From Roseateles_B flavus (lineage in GTDB: Bacteria > Pseudomonadota > Gammaproteobacteria > Burkholderiales > Burkholderiaceae_C): 64,000 bases of DNA. The stretch spans positions 10,947 through 74,946 of the forward strand of contig NZ_JBDPZC010000015.1 in assembly GCF_039872765.1 (NCBI RefSeq), given 5' to 3'. Each line of letters starts with the position of its first letter. The first letter of the stretch is position 1. Of the stretch, positions 1 through 8,380 are shown piece after piece. The position numbers were made by a program, and so were the translations under genes. The notes beneath the pieces were generated by a model. That model had not been told where the DNA came from, did no database searches, and saw nothing but the letters and a program-made list of their open reading frames with translations.

Positions 1-197
1 TTCTGCAGCGTCACATAGACCTTGTCGAAGCCGCAGGCCGGGGCGTCCGTCAGGGAGAGCTGCAGCGTGCCGGCATTGCTGGAGGGCGTGCCGCTGTCAC
101 CGCCGCCGCAGGCGCTCACGGTGGCCAGCGTCAGTGCGGCCACCCCGGCGGCCACCAGGGTGGCGCCCCGTCTCAGGAAGGGCAGGAACTTCAACAT
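1..197 (-). CDS. DUF4382-type lipoprotein, N-terminal part (gene runs off the window)
   Basis: Only the first 65 codons lie in the window. The protein opens with a basic signal sequence (MLKFLPFLRRG), a hydrophobic stretch, and a lipobox ending in VSAC at about residue 30, followed by a Gly/Ser/Thr linker, so it should be an exported lipoprotein. Directly after the linker comes GTLQLSLTDAPACGFDKVYV, which resembles the start of the DUF4382 beta-sandwich domain. The ATG is preceded by GGAGGTGAT, an almost perfect match to the 16S rRNA 3' end. The function of the family is not established. It reads away from the gene at 434, so the 236 bases between them should hold two divergent promoters. I could not pick out convincing -35/-10 boxes there. 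Confidence 0.75.
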   Translation of the reverse strand, partial: MLKFLPFLRRGATLVAAGVAALTLATVSACGGGDSGTPSSNAGTLQLSLTDAPACGFDKVYVTLQ

Positions 198-433
198 GAT
201 CACCTCCGGAGGAAGAGGGGGTGGGCGCTGTCGAGGCAGGCCCGCCACCCAGGACTGTCTGCATAGTGCTCGTGAATGGTAGGTCGACGCCGTGCTCGCG
301 TGGGAGGCGCGGGACCGTGGCTGTAAGCGAGTGCATCCCCTTGCGGGGAGGCCGGGCCGCCCCTGCAGCTTGCCTACACGCAAATTACTTCTCGCAACCG
401 TGCCGCAACGACAGTCAGCGTAGTCTCGGCGCC

Positions 434-886
434 GTGAACACGACATGCCACCCCCTGCGGCTGACGCTCACGCGCCGGCTCTTTCGCCCGTCGGCGGGGC
501 CGACGGCCCTGAGCCTGACGCTGGCCGGCCTGGCCGTGCTGGGCGGATGCGCCGCGCCCACCGCGCCTTCGACGCCCTCGGCGCCCGCGGCGCCACCGCC
601 GGCGGCCACGCCACCGTCCCCCGCCCCCTCGGCGGCCGACCAGCAGCGCCGTGGCGAATTCGACAAGGCCCTGGACAGCTGGCATGGCGCCACGGTCCAG
701 GAGCTGCTGCGCAAGATGGGCAAGCCCGAGGCCATCACGCGCCGGGCTGATGGCAGCTTCGACTACCGCTATTCCAAGTCCACGCGGGCGGGCGCCGACG
801 GCCGGCCGGCCTTCAGCTGCACGGTGCGCTACCTGGTGGATGCGCCGGCCCGGCAGGTGATCGGCCACACCATCGAGGGCTGCTGA
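434..886 (+). CDS. Small proline-rich lipoprotein, function unknown
   Basis: A GTG start at 434 gives a 150-residue protein with a type II signal sequence whose lipobox (VLGGC) lies near residue 37. A longer reading from 221 would bury the signal sequence, so GTG is preferred. After the Cys there is a 35-residue Ala/Pro/Thr/Ser linker, then a compact domain starting at RRGEFDKALDSWHGATVQEL with a later Cys pair (FSCTVRYLV and the terminal EGC). The pattern of a heptad-like helix, then GKPEAITRRADGSFDYRY, resembles small periplasmic domains of the SmpA/BamE type, in which a 'G.P....' segment precedes a two-stranded sheet. That is only a structural impression. It ends 29 nt before the MFS gene and may be cotranscribed with it. 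Confidence 0.7.
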   Translation: MNTTCHPLRLTLTRRLFRPSAGPTALSLTLAGLAVLGGCAAPTAPSTPSAPAAPPPAATPPSPAPSAADQQRRGEFDKALDSWHGATVQELLRKMGKPEAITRRADGSFDYRYSKSTRAGADGRPAFSCTVRYLVDAPARQVIGHTIEGC

Positions 887-915
887 ACGGGCGGCGGCGC
901 GCCACAATCCGCCGC

Positions 916-2160
916 ATGATTCTTGACCTGGGCCCCCTGCGCCACAACATCGCCTTTCGCCGCCTCTTCGCCAGCCAGTTCATCTCCGGCCTCGGCACCA
1001 TGGTCAGCTATGTGGCCGTGCCCTGGCAGCTCTATGAACTGACGCATTCCAACGCCCAGGTCGGCCTGCTGGGCCTGGTGCAGCTGCTGCCGGTGGTGCT
1101 GTGCGGCCTGCTGGGCGGCGCGGTGGCCGATCGCATGGATCGCAAGCGCCTGCTGATCGGCTCCGAGGCGCTGATGGCCCTGTGCCTGGCCGGCCTGCTG
1201 ACCAATGCCCTGAGCGGGGCGCCGAGCGTGGTCATGATCTACGCCCTCGTGGCGGTGCTGCAGGGAGCCAGCGGCTTTCACCGTCCGGCGCTGGAGGCGC
1301 TGACCCAGAAGCTCGCGCGGCCGGAGGAGTTCGCGGCCGTGGCGGCGCTCTCCTCGGTGCGGGGCACGGTGGGCATGGTGGCCGGCCCGGCGCTGGCGGG
1401 GCTGCTGCTGGCACGCTGGGGCGCGGTGGGCGCCTATGTCTTCGACTTCTGCACCTTCCTGGCCGCGCTGTTCTTCATCGCCCGCATCCCGAGGGCCGCC
1501 ATCGGCACGCCCGCCTCGTCCGAGGACCGTCCGCATCTGCTGGCCGACCTCGCCGAGGGGCTGCGCTTCGCCTGGTGGCGCCCGGAGCTGATGGGGACTT
1601 ACATCGTCGACATCGTCGCCATGGCCTTCGCCTTCCCGGTGGCCCTGTTCCCGGCCATGGCCGCGGCGGACGGGCGCACCGAGTCCGTGGGCTGGCTGCT
1701 GTCGGCGATGTCGGTCGGCGCCCTGGTCATCGGCATCTTCAGCGGCTGGACGGGGCGGGTGCGGCGGCATGGCCGGGCGGTGGTCCTCGCCGCGGCCGTC
1801 TGGGCGCTGGGCGTCGTGGCCCTGGGCTTCGCGCCCAGCCTGCTGCTGGGGCTCGCCTGCCTGGCCGTGGCCGGCGCGGCGGACATGATCAGCGGCGTGT
1901 TCCGCGGCACCATCTGGAACGAGACCATCCCCAACGAGCTGCGCGGCCGCCTGGCCGGCATCGAGATGATCAGCTACCTCACCGGCCCGCTGATCGGCAA
2001 CGCCCGCGCCGGCTTCATGGCCGATGCCTGGGGCGTGTCGACCGCCATCTGGATGGGCGGCGCGATCTGCCTGGCCGGCGTGGTCGCCACCGGCTTTGCG
2101 CTGCCGCGCTTCTGGGCCTACCGCAGCCAGCAGATGCCGCCGGCGGTAGCGCCGACCTAA
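916..2160 (+). CDS. MFS transporter, EntS-like (MFS_3)
   Basis: The 414-residue protein has twelve predicted membrane segments. Between TM2 and TM3 it carries the MFS motif A variant GGAVADRMDRKR. The N-terminal LGPLRHNIAFRRLFASQFIS and the overall layout match the MFS_3 group, which includes the enterobactin exporter EntS and many drug or siderophore exporters acting by proton antiport in the inner membrane. There is no siderophore biosynthesis gene nearby, so the substrate cannot be assigned. The gene follows the small lipoprotein closely and converges on the beta-helix gene at 2322, with a hairpin between them. Confidence 0.85.
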   Translation: MILDLGPLRHNIAFRRLFASQFISGLGTMVSYVAVPWQLYELTHSNAQVGLLGLVQLLPVVLCGLLGGAVADRMDRKRLLIGSEALMALCLAGLLTNALSGAPSVVMIYALVAVLQGASGFHRPALEALTQKLARPEEFAAVAALSSVRGTVGMVAGPALAGLLLARWGAVGAYVFDFCTFLAALFFIARIPRAAIGTPASSEDRPHLLADLAEGLRFAWWRPELMGTYIVDIVAMAFAFPVALFPAMAAADGRTESVGWLLSAMSVGALVIGIFSGWTGRVRRHGRAVVLAAAVWALGVVALGFAPSLLLGLACLAVAGAADMISGVFRGTIWNETIPNELRGRLAGIEMISYLTGPLIGNARAGFMADAWGVSTAIWMGGAICLAGVVATGFALPRFWAYRSQQMPPAVAPT

Positions 2161-2198
2161 GGTGCCAGGTCGAGGCGATGCAATGGCGGGTCGGTGAC

Positions 2199-2227
2199 GC
2201 CCAGGTGCACCTGAGGAGCACCTGGGC
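2199..2227. terminator. Hairpin between convergent genes
   Basis: GCCCAGGTG and CACCTGGGC form a perfect 9-bp stem around an 11-nt loop, 38 nt after the MFS stop codon. There is no T run on either strand, so intrinsic termination is uncertain, but the placement between convergent genes fits a transcript end. Confidence 0.4.
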
Positions 2228-2321
2228 CAGCGTTCCTTCGATCGGGTGGGCTTCGAGGGCAGCTGAAACCCTGACGGTCAGGCGCTGCCCTCGCTGGTGG
2301 TCCGAGCTGCCGTCCGGCCTC

Positions 2322-3740
2322 TTATCGAACCAGGTAGGAGAACTCGAAGTCGATGGTACTGTCAGCCGACCAGGTGGCCGGGAAACCGTTTCGCACAGCC
2401 TGGCCGTTGTAGGTGAGTGTCAGGAAGTCCTCGTTCGCCATGATGGTGGCCCAGCAGGGATAGGTCACGCCGTTGATCGTGACGACAGCCGGTAGGCCAT
2501 GCTGTTCCATGGCCTGGTGCGCCCTGAACGGAAGTCCGAACTTGTAGGCACCCGTGGTGCTGCCGTACGCGGTGGTGCTACCCATCACGATGCGGACGGC
2601 AACATTGCAGCAAACGCCATTGCGCTGCTGGGAACCCGTTAGGGTGCCGTTCCCGATGGCGGGGGAGCCGCCAAACTGAGACCAGATGGGGGCGTAAGGC
2701 TTGCGTTGCTCGAAGATCGAGTTGTATGCGCAGTTGGCGCCCTCAGTGAAGCCAGACCCCAAGGTGCACCCGCTGATCTTGACGGCCATTGCGCTCTCCA
2801 GAGCCAGCGGACCCGACAGGGTGACGCCGGTGAGCGAGATGTCGGAACCGCTCAGGATGGTGGTGTCCGTCACCGAGGCGAAGCGGCCGTTTGCGATGTT
2901 CACCAGGGATGTGGCCGACGACGTCAGGACGTTGCGAACATAGAAGTTCGAAAGGTTCACAGCCCGGCTTCCCGAGAAATCAAACAGGCCCCCGCTCAAC
3001 CAGATGTTGTTGAAGAACTGCGGGCTCGGCAGGCTGATGGCAGCCCTGACGGCCGGGACAGTCGCGCTCGCGGTGGTTGCCTCGAGATCACTGACCATCG
3101 CGCCACCCCCAGCGCTGCCGCCGCCTGGTATCGTGAAGTCCAGGGCTGGGCCCGTGGCCTCGGCAATCCGGACACGTCGGATCACCTGGCTGAAGCCCCT
3201 TTCGACACAGATGCCTCGGCCGGTCTTGCCCGGAACGCCCGGGACGCCGACGCCCTGGCATTCCAGATTCATGTCCTGGATCGAACCCTGGTCACCCATG
3301 CTGACAAGGTCACAGTTGGCCACCTTCTTGATCGTGGTGGCGCGCTGCCCGCCAGCGCCTTGCCAGGATTGGTAGTCTCGCTGCACCAGGCCCGCAGACA
3401 CCCGGTAGATACCGGCCTGCCAATGCAAGGTTCCGGCCCCGGTGGCATCGATGGCGTTCTTGATGCTGGCCGTGTCATCTGCAGCGTCATCGCCCCTGGC
3501 GCCAAACTGCTTGACGGTGAAGCCACCCGTCGCCCGCAGCTTCCAGCGCTTGCTGTCGTTGGCGATGATGATGGACCCACCGTTGTCGTTGGACGAGGTA
3601 TCCGCTGCGTCGTAATAGTAGGTGCCGCCACCGCCATCACCGGCGGCGTAGTAGCCGAGGACTTCGCAGACATCCCCGGAAGCGGCACCCGTGGTCGATT
3701 TCAGCTTGCCGATGGTAGTGACGGTAAAAACATTTGCCAT
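2322..3740 (-). CDS. Right-handed beta-helix / pectate-lyase-3-like protein (phage tail-spike-like)
   Basis: With the ATG at 3740 the protein has 472 residues and begins MANVFTVTTIGKLKS. Residues 80-125 contain VKQFGARGDDAADDTASI, the hallmark N-terminal segment of Pectate_lyase_3 / glycosidase-type beta-helices found in phage tail spikes and capsule depolymerases. The remainder is rich in short Gly/Ser/Thr/Asn-containing strands typical of a helix stack, with a C-terminal domain after about residue 340. There is no signal peptide. The start is chosen because GGGGAA sits 6 nt upstream; an upstream ATG in the same frame at 3752 overlaps that site, and a longer reading to 3869 lacks support. 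Codon choice is less GC-biased than in the neighbours, suggesting transfer. No other phage gene lies nearby. It may be a prophage remnant or a recruited polysaccharide-degrading protein; substrate and activity are unknown. Confidence 0.6.
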   Translation of the reverse strand: MANVFTVTTIGKLKSTTGAASGDVCEVLGYYAAGDGGGGTYYYDAADTSSNDNGGSIIIANDSKRWKLRATGGFTVKQFGARGDDAADDTASIKNAIDATGAGTLHWQAGIYRVSAGLVQRDYQSWQGAGGQRATTIKKVANCDLVSMGDQGSIQDMNLECQGVGVPGVPGKTGRGICVERGFSQVIRRVRIAEATGPALDFTIPGGGSAGGGAMVSDLEATTASATVPAVRAAISLPSPQFFNNIWLSGGLFDFSGSRAVNLSNFYVRNVLTSSATSLVNIANGRFASVTDTTILSGSDISLTGVTLSGPLALESAMAVKISGCTLGSGFTEGANCAYNSIFEQRKPYAPIWSQFGGSPAIGNGTLTGSQQRNGVCCNVAVRIVMGSTTAYGSTTGAYKFGLPFRAHQAMEQHGLPAVVTINGVTYPCWATIMANEDFLTLTYNGQAVRNGFPATWSADSTIDFEFSYLVR

Positions 3741-4218
3741 GAAATTCCCCATATGAAGGTTGAGCACTACTGTCAGAATTGCAAGAAGAGGAGCTCGGCC
3801 AACTGGTTGGATGAGCGGCACAAGCGACAGAGAAATCACCGATGGATGGCGAGTCGTTTCGGTCTCCATGGACCGAGGTCTGGATTCCCTGGAGGAAGGG
3901 TGCTTGCATTCATGAAGGACACTGCCTAAATGAACGTATTCCCGTCTTGCATGTGTGCAAGTCTATGGATCAGGTAGCTCATGGCGTGAGCTAGCAAGCT
4001 TTCCCGCACGAAATGAGCAGGCGGATCATTAGAGGGGCTATCGATCCGGGAGATACCGTCCCTGGCGTGCACGGATCATTGACCCGGCATGCCGGTTGCC
4101 CCGTGAGCCCGAGCGGTTCGCATCCGAAGCCCTGGAGTCTGCCCGAAGCGCCATTGCCGGCTGTTCGATGCCTGCCTTGCGCTCCGTCATGGCGAACCTG
4201 GCGGGTCGACTTGACAGC
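3741..4218. other. Gene-free stretch of lower GC between beta-helix gene and pncB
   Basis: I see no convincing gene in these 478 bases. Two inverted repeats stand out: CTTGCA-TGTG-TGCAAG at 3946-3961, and TAGCTCA-TGGCG-TGAGCTA at 3975-3993 (perfect 7-bp arms). The first lies where a promoter for the leftward beta-helix gene would be expected, about 200 nt before its start. A 58-codon reading at 3754 on the plus strand with a CxxC pair overlaps the ribosome-binding region of the beta-helix gene and is probably chance. The base composition matches the beta-helix gene rather than the chromosome, so both may have arrived together. Confidence 0.5.
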
Positions 4219-5430
4219 TCAGGCAGCCCGGACCCCGAAGACCTGGCGCAAATAGGCCAGGAAGGTCTCGTCGTCGCACAGCGTCTTGCCGGGGCTGTCG
4301 CTGAGCTTGGCCACGGGCTGGCCGTTGGCATGGGTCAGCTTCATCACGATGTTCAGCGGCGTCAGGCCGAGATCGTTGCTCAGGTGGGTGCCAATGCCGA
4401 AGCCCAGCTGCACGCGGTCCGCGAAGTGGCGGTACAGCGCGATGGCCTTGTCCACGCTGAGGCCGTCGCTGAACACCAGGCGCTTGGTGTGGGCGTCGAT
4501 GCGCAGGGCGGCGTAGTGGGCCAGGGCCTTCTCGCCCCAGGCGACGGGATCGCCGCTGTCATGGCGCAGCCCGTCGAAGAGCTTGGCGAAGTAGAGGTCG
4601 AAGTCGGCCAGGAAGGCGTCCATGCCCACCACGTCGGTCAGGGCGATGCCCAGGTCGCCGCGGTACTCCTGCACCCAGTCCTCCAGCGCGGCCTTCTGGT
4701 GGTCGCGCAGGCGCACGGTGCCCAGGGCCTGGAAGGTCTGCAGGTACTCGTGCGCCATGGTGCCGATGGGCACCAGGCCCAGCTCGCGCGCCAGTTTCAC
4801 ATTGGAGCTGCCCTTGAAGTGCTGCGGCAGGGCGTCGCGCAGCTGGCGCACGACCTCGCGCTGCCAGTCGCCCGAGAAGCGGCGGCGCAGGCCGAAGTCG
4901 AAGAGCTCGAAGGGATGGCGATGCCGCCCGGCCTCCTGCGCGAAGGCCTGCAGCGTGGCGATCTTGGCGTCCAGGCGGCGCTGGCCCTCGGCGCGCACGG
5001 CGGGGGTGTCCAGGCGGCGGAAATAGAGCTCGTTGACGATGGCCAGCACCGGGATCTCGAAGCCCATCACATGCACCTGCGGGCCGCGCGCGACGATGTG
5101 CAGGGTGTCGCCCTCGGTGCTGACCTCGATGAAGGCGCGCTGGAAGCGGAACAGGCGCAGGAAGTCGATGAAGTCGCTCTTGATGAAGCGCAGCCCGCGC
5201 AGATAGGCCAGCTCCTCGTCCGTGAGGCTCAGGGCGCACAGGGCGTCGAGCTCGCGCTCGACCTCGGCCTTCAGCGTGCTGAGCGGATAGGCCGGCGTGT
5301 TGCGGCACACGAAGCGGTACTCCGCCTGCGTCTGCGGATGGCGGTGCAGCAGGGCCTGCCACATCGTGAACTTGTAGAGATCGGTGTCCAGCAGGCTGCG
5401 GATCACGGGGGCTTGGGCGGGGGCGCTCAT
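4219..5430 (-). CDS. pncB: Nicotinate phosphoribosyltransferase
   Basis: This 403-residue enzyme joins nicotinate to PRPP to make nicotinate mononucleotide, the committing step of NAD salvage by the Preiss-Handler route. It begins MSAPAQAPVIRSLLDTDLYK, where LDTDLYKFTM is the family's N-terminal signature. The loop FDGLRHDSGDP near residue 245 carries the His that is phosphorylated by ATP in the reaction. Length matches the bacterial enzyme. The ATG at 5430 has AAGGA upstream and lies 11 nt after the pncA stop codon, so the two are an operon. An alternative longer reading would run into pncA. Confidence 0.95.
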   Translation of the reverse strand: MSAPAQAPVIRSLLDTDLYKFTMWQALLHRHPQTQAEYRFVCRNTPAYPLSTLKAEVERELDALCALSLTDEELAYLRGLRFIKSDFIDFLRLFRFQRAFIEVSTEGDTLHIVARGPQVHVMGFEIPVLAIVNELYFRRLDTPAVRAEGQRRLDAKIATLQAFAQEAGRHRHPFELFDFGLRRRFSGDWQREVVRQLRDALPQHFKGSSNVKLARELGLVPIGTMAHEYLQTFQALGTVRLRDHQKAALEDWVQEYRGDLGIALTDVVGMDAFLADFDLYFAKLFDGLRHDSGDPVAWGEKALAHYAALRIDAHTKRLVFSDGLSVDKAIALYRHFADRVQLGFGIGTHLSNDLGLTPLNIVMKLTHANGQPVAKLSDSPGKTLCDDETFLAYLRQVFGVRAA

Positions 5431-5441
5431 GGGGCGGTCCT

Positions 5442-6278
5442 TCAGAAGTCGGTGCTGAGGGCCAGGCGCACGCCGCGGGCCTGCATGGCCGCGAAGAAGT
5501 CGGCCTGCGCGGCCTCGAAGCCGGCCACGGGGCTGATGCAGTCGCGCAGCAGCACCAGCTTGCCGCAGGAGGCCGCGGGCAGATGCTCGACCAGGTGCTC
5601 CACCGTGGCCCGCACGCAATGGCTGCCGGCCTCGCCGGCGATCAGCAGCTGGTCCGCCCGGTCCAGCGCGGCCAGCAGCGGGCGGTTGAGCTGGGTGCGG
5701 GCGTCCTGTGCGTCGGGCACCTCGGCCTGCAGGGCGCTGTAGTGCTCGGTCCAGGGGTTCTCGCCCTTGCAGACGATCTGCACCGAACGGCCCTGCGCAT
5801 CGGCCCAGCGGTCCAGTGCCGACTGCAGGCCGGCATGCACGGCCTGGCCCCAGCTGCCCATCTGGCAGTGCACGGGCCAGACCATCAGCGTGTAGCGGCC
5901 GGTGGCCTCGAGCGCGTCAAGATAGTCCAGCACGCGCGGCAGGGCCGCAGCCTCGCGCGGGCGCCACGTGCCGGCGCGGACCTCGGCCGCGGTGATCGGG
6001 GTGAAGGGCGCCGGGGCGGCCTGGCCGCTCGCATCCCGCCAGAAGCCGGGGTGGGCGATGTCAATGCGCTGGTGCGAATCCAGCGTCACGGTGATGCCCT
6101 GCAGGCGCGCGCCCAGGCGCTCCACCAGGGCCGCGGCGCGCAGCAGGTCCGCATGGGCGCCGCTCACCGGCAGGGCCGGTCGGGCCGGAGCGCCCAGGGC
6201 CGGCGTGTGCGGCAGCCACTCCTCGGGCAGGTCACAGAAGTCGTTCTGGGGATCGATCAGCAGCAGCTGGGTGTTCAT
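5442..6278 (-). CDS. pncA: Nicotinamidase (isochorismatase-family cysteine hydrolase)
   Basis: The 278-residue protein deamidates nicotinamide to nicotinate, feeding the pncB product downstream. The catalytic triad of the family can be placed at Asp9 (LLLIDPQNDF), Lys171 (VCKGENPW) and Cys221 (GEAGSHCVRA). The metal site is in TLDSHQRIDIAHPGFW (Asp67, His69, His76). It is longer than E. coli PncA (about 213) because of inserted segments around residues 85-110 and 135-165, a form common in other proteobacteria. The start has AGGAGG 7 nt upstream. Its promoter overlaps a dyad that is probably the NrtR operator, and NrtR is encoded divergently. Confidence 0.88.
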   Translation of the reverse strand: MNTQLLLIDPQNDFCDLPEEWLPHTPALGAPARPALPVSGAHADLLRAAALVERLGARLQGITVTLDSHQRIDIAHPGFWRDASGQAAPAPFTPITAAEVRAGTWRPREAAALPRVLDYLDALEATGRYTLMVWPVHCQMGSWGQAVHAGLQSALDRWADAQGRSVQIVCKGENPWTEHYSALQAEVPDAQDARTQLNRPLLAALDRADQLLIAGEAGSHCVRATVEHLVEHLPAASCGKLVLLRDCISPVAGFEAAQADFFAAMQARGVRLALSTDF

Positions 6279-6314
6279 GGCGGTCCTCCTGTTCAGGTCT
6301 TGCGCATGGAGCCC

Positions 6315-6351
6315 ATCATACGCCTACTTAAATGCAATGTGAAATTAACTA
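6315..6351 (-). promoter_or_regulatory. pncA promoter overlapped by probable NrtR operator
   Basis: Reading leftward, TTTCAC (6344-6339) and TATGAT (6320-6315) are separated by 18 bp and make a good sigma-70 promoter, 37 nt before the pncA start. An interrupted dyad, TACTTAA (6325-6331) and TTAACTA (6345-6351), with 6 of 7 positions complementary, covers the -35 box and spacer. It is an AT-rich island in GC-rich DNA, lying between the pncAB operon and the gene for its usual regulator. NrtR repressors are known to bind such spaced palindromes in NAD-gene promoters. Assigning this dyad to NrtR is inference. Confidence 0.65.
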
Positions 6352-6448
6352 GAGCCATGGGCTGAATGCGGCGTTCGCAGGCCGGTCCAGCAGGCATGAG
6401 CGCTGCCGCCGCCCAGCCCGGACCGCATTCGGCGCTATCCTCTGTTCG

Positions 6449-7156
6449 GTGAGCACTTCAACAAACTCCGCCCGCAAGCCGCCGCCCCTGATCTGCACCG
6501 TGGACCTGGTGCTGCTGACCCTCAGGGACGAGCAGCTGCAGGTGCTGCTGCTCAAGCGCGAGCGCGATCCCTTTGCCGGCGCCCTGGCCCTGCCGGGCGG
6601 CTATGTGCACGCGGACCAGGACCAAGGCTGCGAGGACGCTGCGCATCGCGTGCTGCGCGACAAGGCCGGCCTGGAGGGGCTCTACCTGGAACAGCTGGCC
6701 ACTTTCAGCGGGCCGGGCCGGGATCCGCGGGGCTGGAGTGTGTCGGTGGCCTATGTGGCCCTGGTGGATGCCGGCCGGCTGGCCCGGCGTGCGCTCCCGG
6801 CGCCGGGCTGCAGCTGGCTGCCCGTGGACCGCCTGCCCGCCCTGGCCTTCGACCATGGGCATATCGTGGAGGCGGCGGTGGCGCGGGTGCGCAGCAAGAG
6901 CCTGTACTCCTCGCTGCCCGCCCACCTGTGCCCGGAGCCCTTCACCCTGCCCGAGCTGCATGCCGTCTACCAGGCGGTGCTGGGCGAGAGCGTCAATCCG
7001 GTGAGCTTCCGCCGCAAGATGGACGAGCTGGACATCCTCGACGCCGTCACCGGCGCCAAGCGGGCCGAGGGCCCCCACCGCCCGGCCCAGCTGTACCGGC
7101 TCAGGAAGGAATTCAGGCAGCGCCTGCGCCTGGTCGGGCGAGGGCTGAAAGCCTGA
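6449..7156 (+). CDS. nrtR: NrtR-type Nudix-winged-helix repressor of NAD metabolism
   Basis: The 235-residue protein has a Nudix-like N-terminal domain (residues 12-150), including GALALPGGYVHADQDQG, where the catalytic Nudix box is degenerate as expected for regulators that bind ADP-ribose rather than hydrolyse it. The C-terminal winged-helix domain (about 155-230) contains FTLPELHAVYQAVLGESVNP and SFRRKMDELDIL, the NrtR DNA-binding signature. NrtR represses NAD biosynthesis and salvage genes and is released by ADP-ribose. It is divergent from pncAB, which supports the role. The GTG start has no clear ribosome-binding site; no better start is available in frame. Confidence 0.88.
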   Translation: MSTSTNSARKPPPLICTVDLVLLTLRDEQLQVLLLKRERDPFAGALALPGGYVHADQDQGCEDAAHRVLRDKAGLEGLYLEQLATFSGPGRDPRGWSVSVAYVALVDAGRLARRALPAPGCSWLPVDRLPALAFDHGHIVEAAVARVRSKSLYSSLPAHLCPEPFTLPELHAVYQAVLGESVNPVSFRRKMDELDILDAVTGAKRAEGPHRPAQLYRLRKEFRQRLRLVGRGLKA

Positions 7157-7202
7157 TTGAGGGGGGAGCGCACGGTCCGGCCGTGCCGGACCCTGTCTAG
7201 AA

Positions 7203-7216
7203 TTGTCTCCAGACAA
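7203..7216. promoter_or_regulatory. Short perfect dyad upstream of GAF-GGDEF gene
   Basis: TTGTCT-CC-AGACAA is a perfect 6-bp inverted repeat with a 2-nt centre, lying 50 nt before the preferred start at 7266. It looks like an operator half-site pair, but no regulator can be named. If translation began at the upstream TTG, the repeat would be coding, which is one reason to prefer 7266. Confidence 0.35.
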
Positions 7217-7265
7217 AAAGCAGATGACAGATTCAGGGAGTCATCCCACGCTTGCGGAGGCCGCC

Positions 7266-8285
7266 ATGCTCACTGCGGCTGAACTCCTTCGAATCATCGA
7301 CATCCACGGCCAGGTGGCCGAAATGGGCCTGGACCAGGCCGGCGTCATGAAGCTGGTGACGCAGACCACCCTGGAGCTGGTCGCCGCCGATGGCGCCGTC
7401 ATCGAGATCGCCGAGGGCGACAGCCTCAGCTACCGGGCTGCCAGCGGCACCGCCGTCGCGCAGCTGGGCGTGAAGGTGGCGCTGAAGGCCAGCCTGTCCG
7501 GCGAATGCATGCGCCGCGCCGAGGCCCTGATCTGCACCGATTCCGAAGCGGACCCGCGGGTGGACCGCGCCGCCTGCCGCCGCGTGGGCCTGCGCTCCAT
7601 GGTGGTCGTGCCCCTGATGCACCTGGGCCAGCCGGTGGGCGTGCTCAAGGCCATGTCCCGCGAGGTCGGCCACTTCGGGCCCAGGCAAGCGGAGCTATTG
7701 ACCCTGCTGGCACGCGTGGTGGGCACGGCCATGTACTGGGCCACGCACTACGGGCAGGACGACCTGTTCCAGCGGGCCACCCATGATGACCTCACCGGCC
7801 TGGCCAACCGCGCCATGTTCCTGGAGCAGCTGCGCGGGGCCCTGCAGCGCGCGCGCCGCACCCAGCAGGGCCTGGCCGTGCTGATGCTGGACATGGATGG
7901 GCTCAAGTCCCTCAACGACAACCATGGCCACAGCGTTGGCGATGCCGCCCTGGTCGAATTCGCCCGCCGGCTGAAGGACACGGCCCGCAGCGAGGACGTG
8001 GTCGCCCGCCTGGGTGGCGACGAGTTTGCCGTCCTGATGCCCTCGATCAGCGAGGCGGGCGGCCCCGCGCAGTTCCATCGCCGGCTGCAGGAGGCCCTGG
8101 TGGCTCCCTTTGACTTCCGTGGCGCCTGTCATCTGGTGGAGGGGAGCTGCGGCTGGGCCTTGCACCCGGCCGATGGGAGCAGTGCCGAGGCCTTGATCGA
8201 CTGCGCCGACCAGCGCATGTACGCGTCCAAGCGCGAGCGCAAGAAGGGCCTGGCGGACGTGCCGGCGGGCGAGCCGGGCGCCTGA
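7266..8285 (+). CDS. GAF-GGDEF diguanylate cyclase
   Basis: The ATG at 7266 follows GGAGG by 5 nt and gives 339 residues; an in-frame ATG at 7224 and TTG at 7203 lack such a site. Residues 15-155 form a GAF sensor domain (VMKLVTQTTLELVAADGAV, then SLSGECMRRAEALICTD), of the type that binds small molecules or senses redox state. Residues 175-330 form a GGDEF domain with the DDLTGLANRAMF entry motif and an intact active site GGDEF at 250-254, so it should make cyclic di-GMP from GTP. The usual RxxD inhibitory site upstream of GGDEF is not obvious (SEDVV occupies that region). No membrane segment is present, so it acts in the cytoplasm. Output target unknown. Confidence 0.88.
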   Translation: MLTAAELLRIIDIHGQVAEMGLDQAGVMKLVTQTTLELVAADGAVIEIAEGDSLSYRAASGTAVAQLGVKVALKASLSGECMRRAEALICTDSEADPRVDRAACRRVGLRSMVVVPLMHLGQPVGVLKAMSREVGHFGPRQAELLTLLARVVGTAMYWATHYGQDDLFQRATHDDLTGLANRAMFLEQLRGALQRARRTQQGLAVLMLDMDGLKSLNDNHGHSVGDAALVEFARRLKDTARSEDVVARLGGDEFAVLMPSISEAGGPAQFHRRLQEALVAPFDFRGACHLVEGSCGWALHPADGSSAEALIDCADQRMYASKRERKKGLADVPAGEPGA

Positions 8286-8380
8286 GCCGCGGGGCCACGC
8301 GCCAGCGGGTCTCAGCGGAGCCCGCACACCGCGATCGCGCCGGGTGTCCAGGCGCGGGCCCTGTGGCCCTCTTCGCTGGC

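Noticed and set aside
221..433. Earlier start for the small lipoprotein gene
   Set aside because: The added N-terminus would precede the signal sequence and lacks a ribosome-binding site. The GTG at 434 gives a normal lipoprotein signal.
3754..3929. 58-codon plus-strand reading with a CxxC pair upstream of the beta-helix gene
   Set aside because: It has no ribosome-binding site, overlaps the translation-start region of the beta-helix gene on the other strand, and resembles no known zinc-ribbon.
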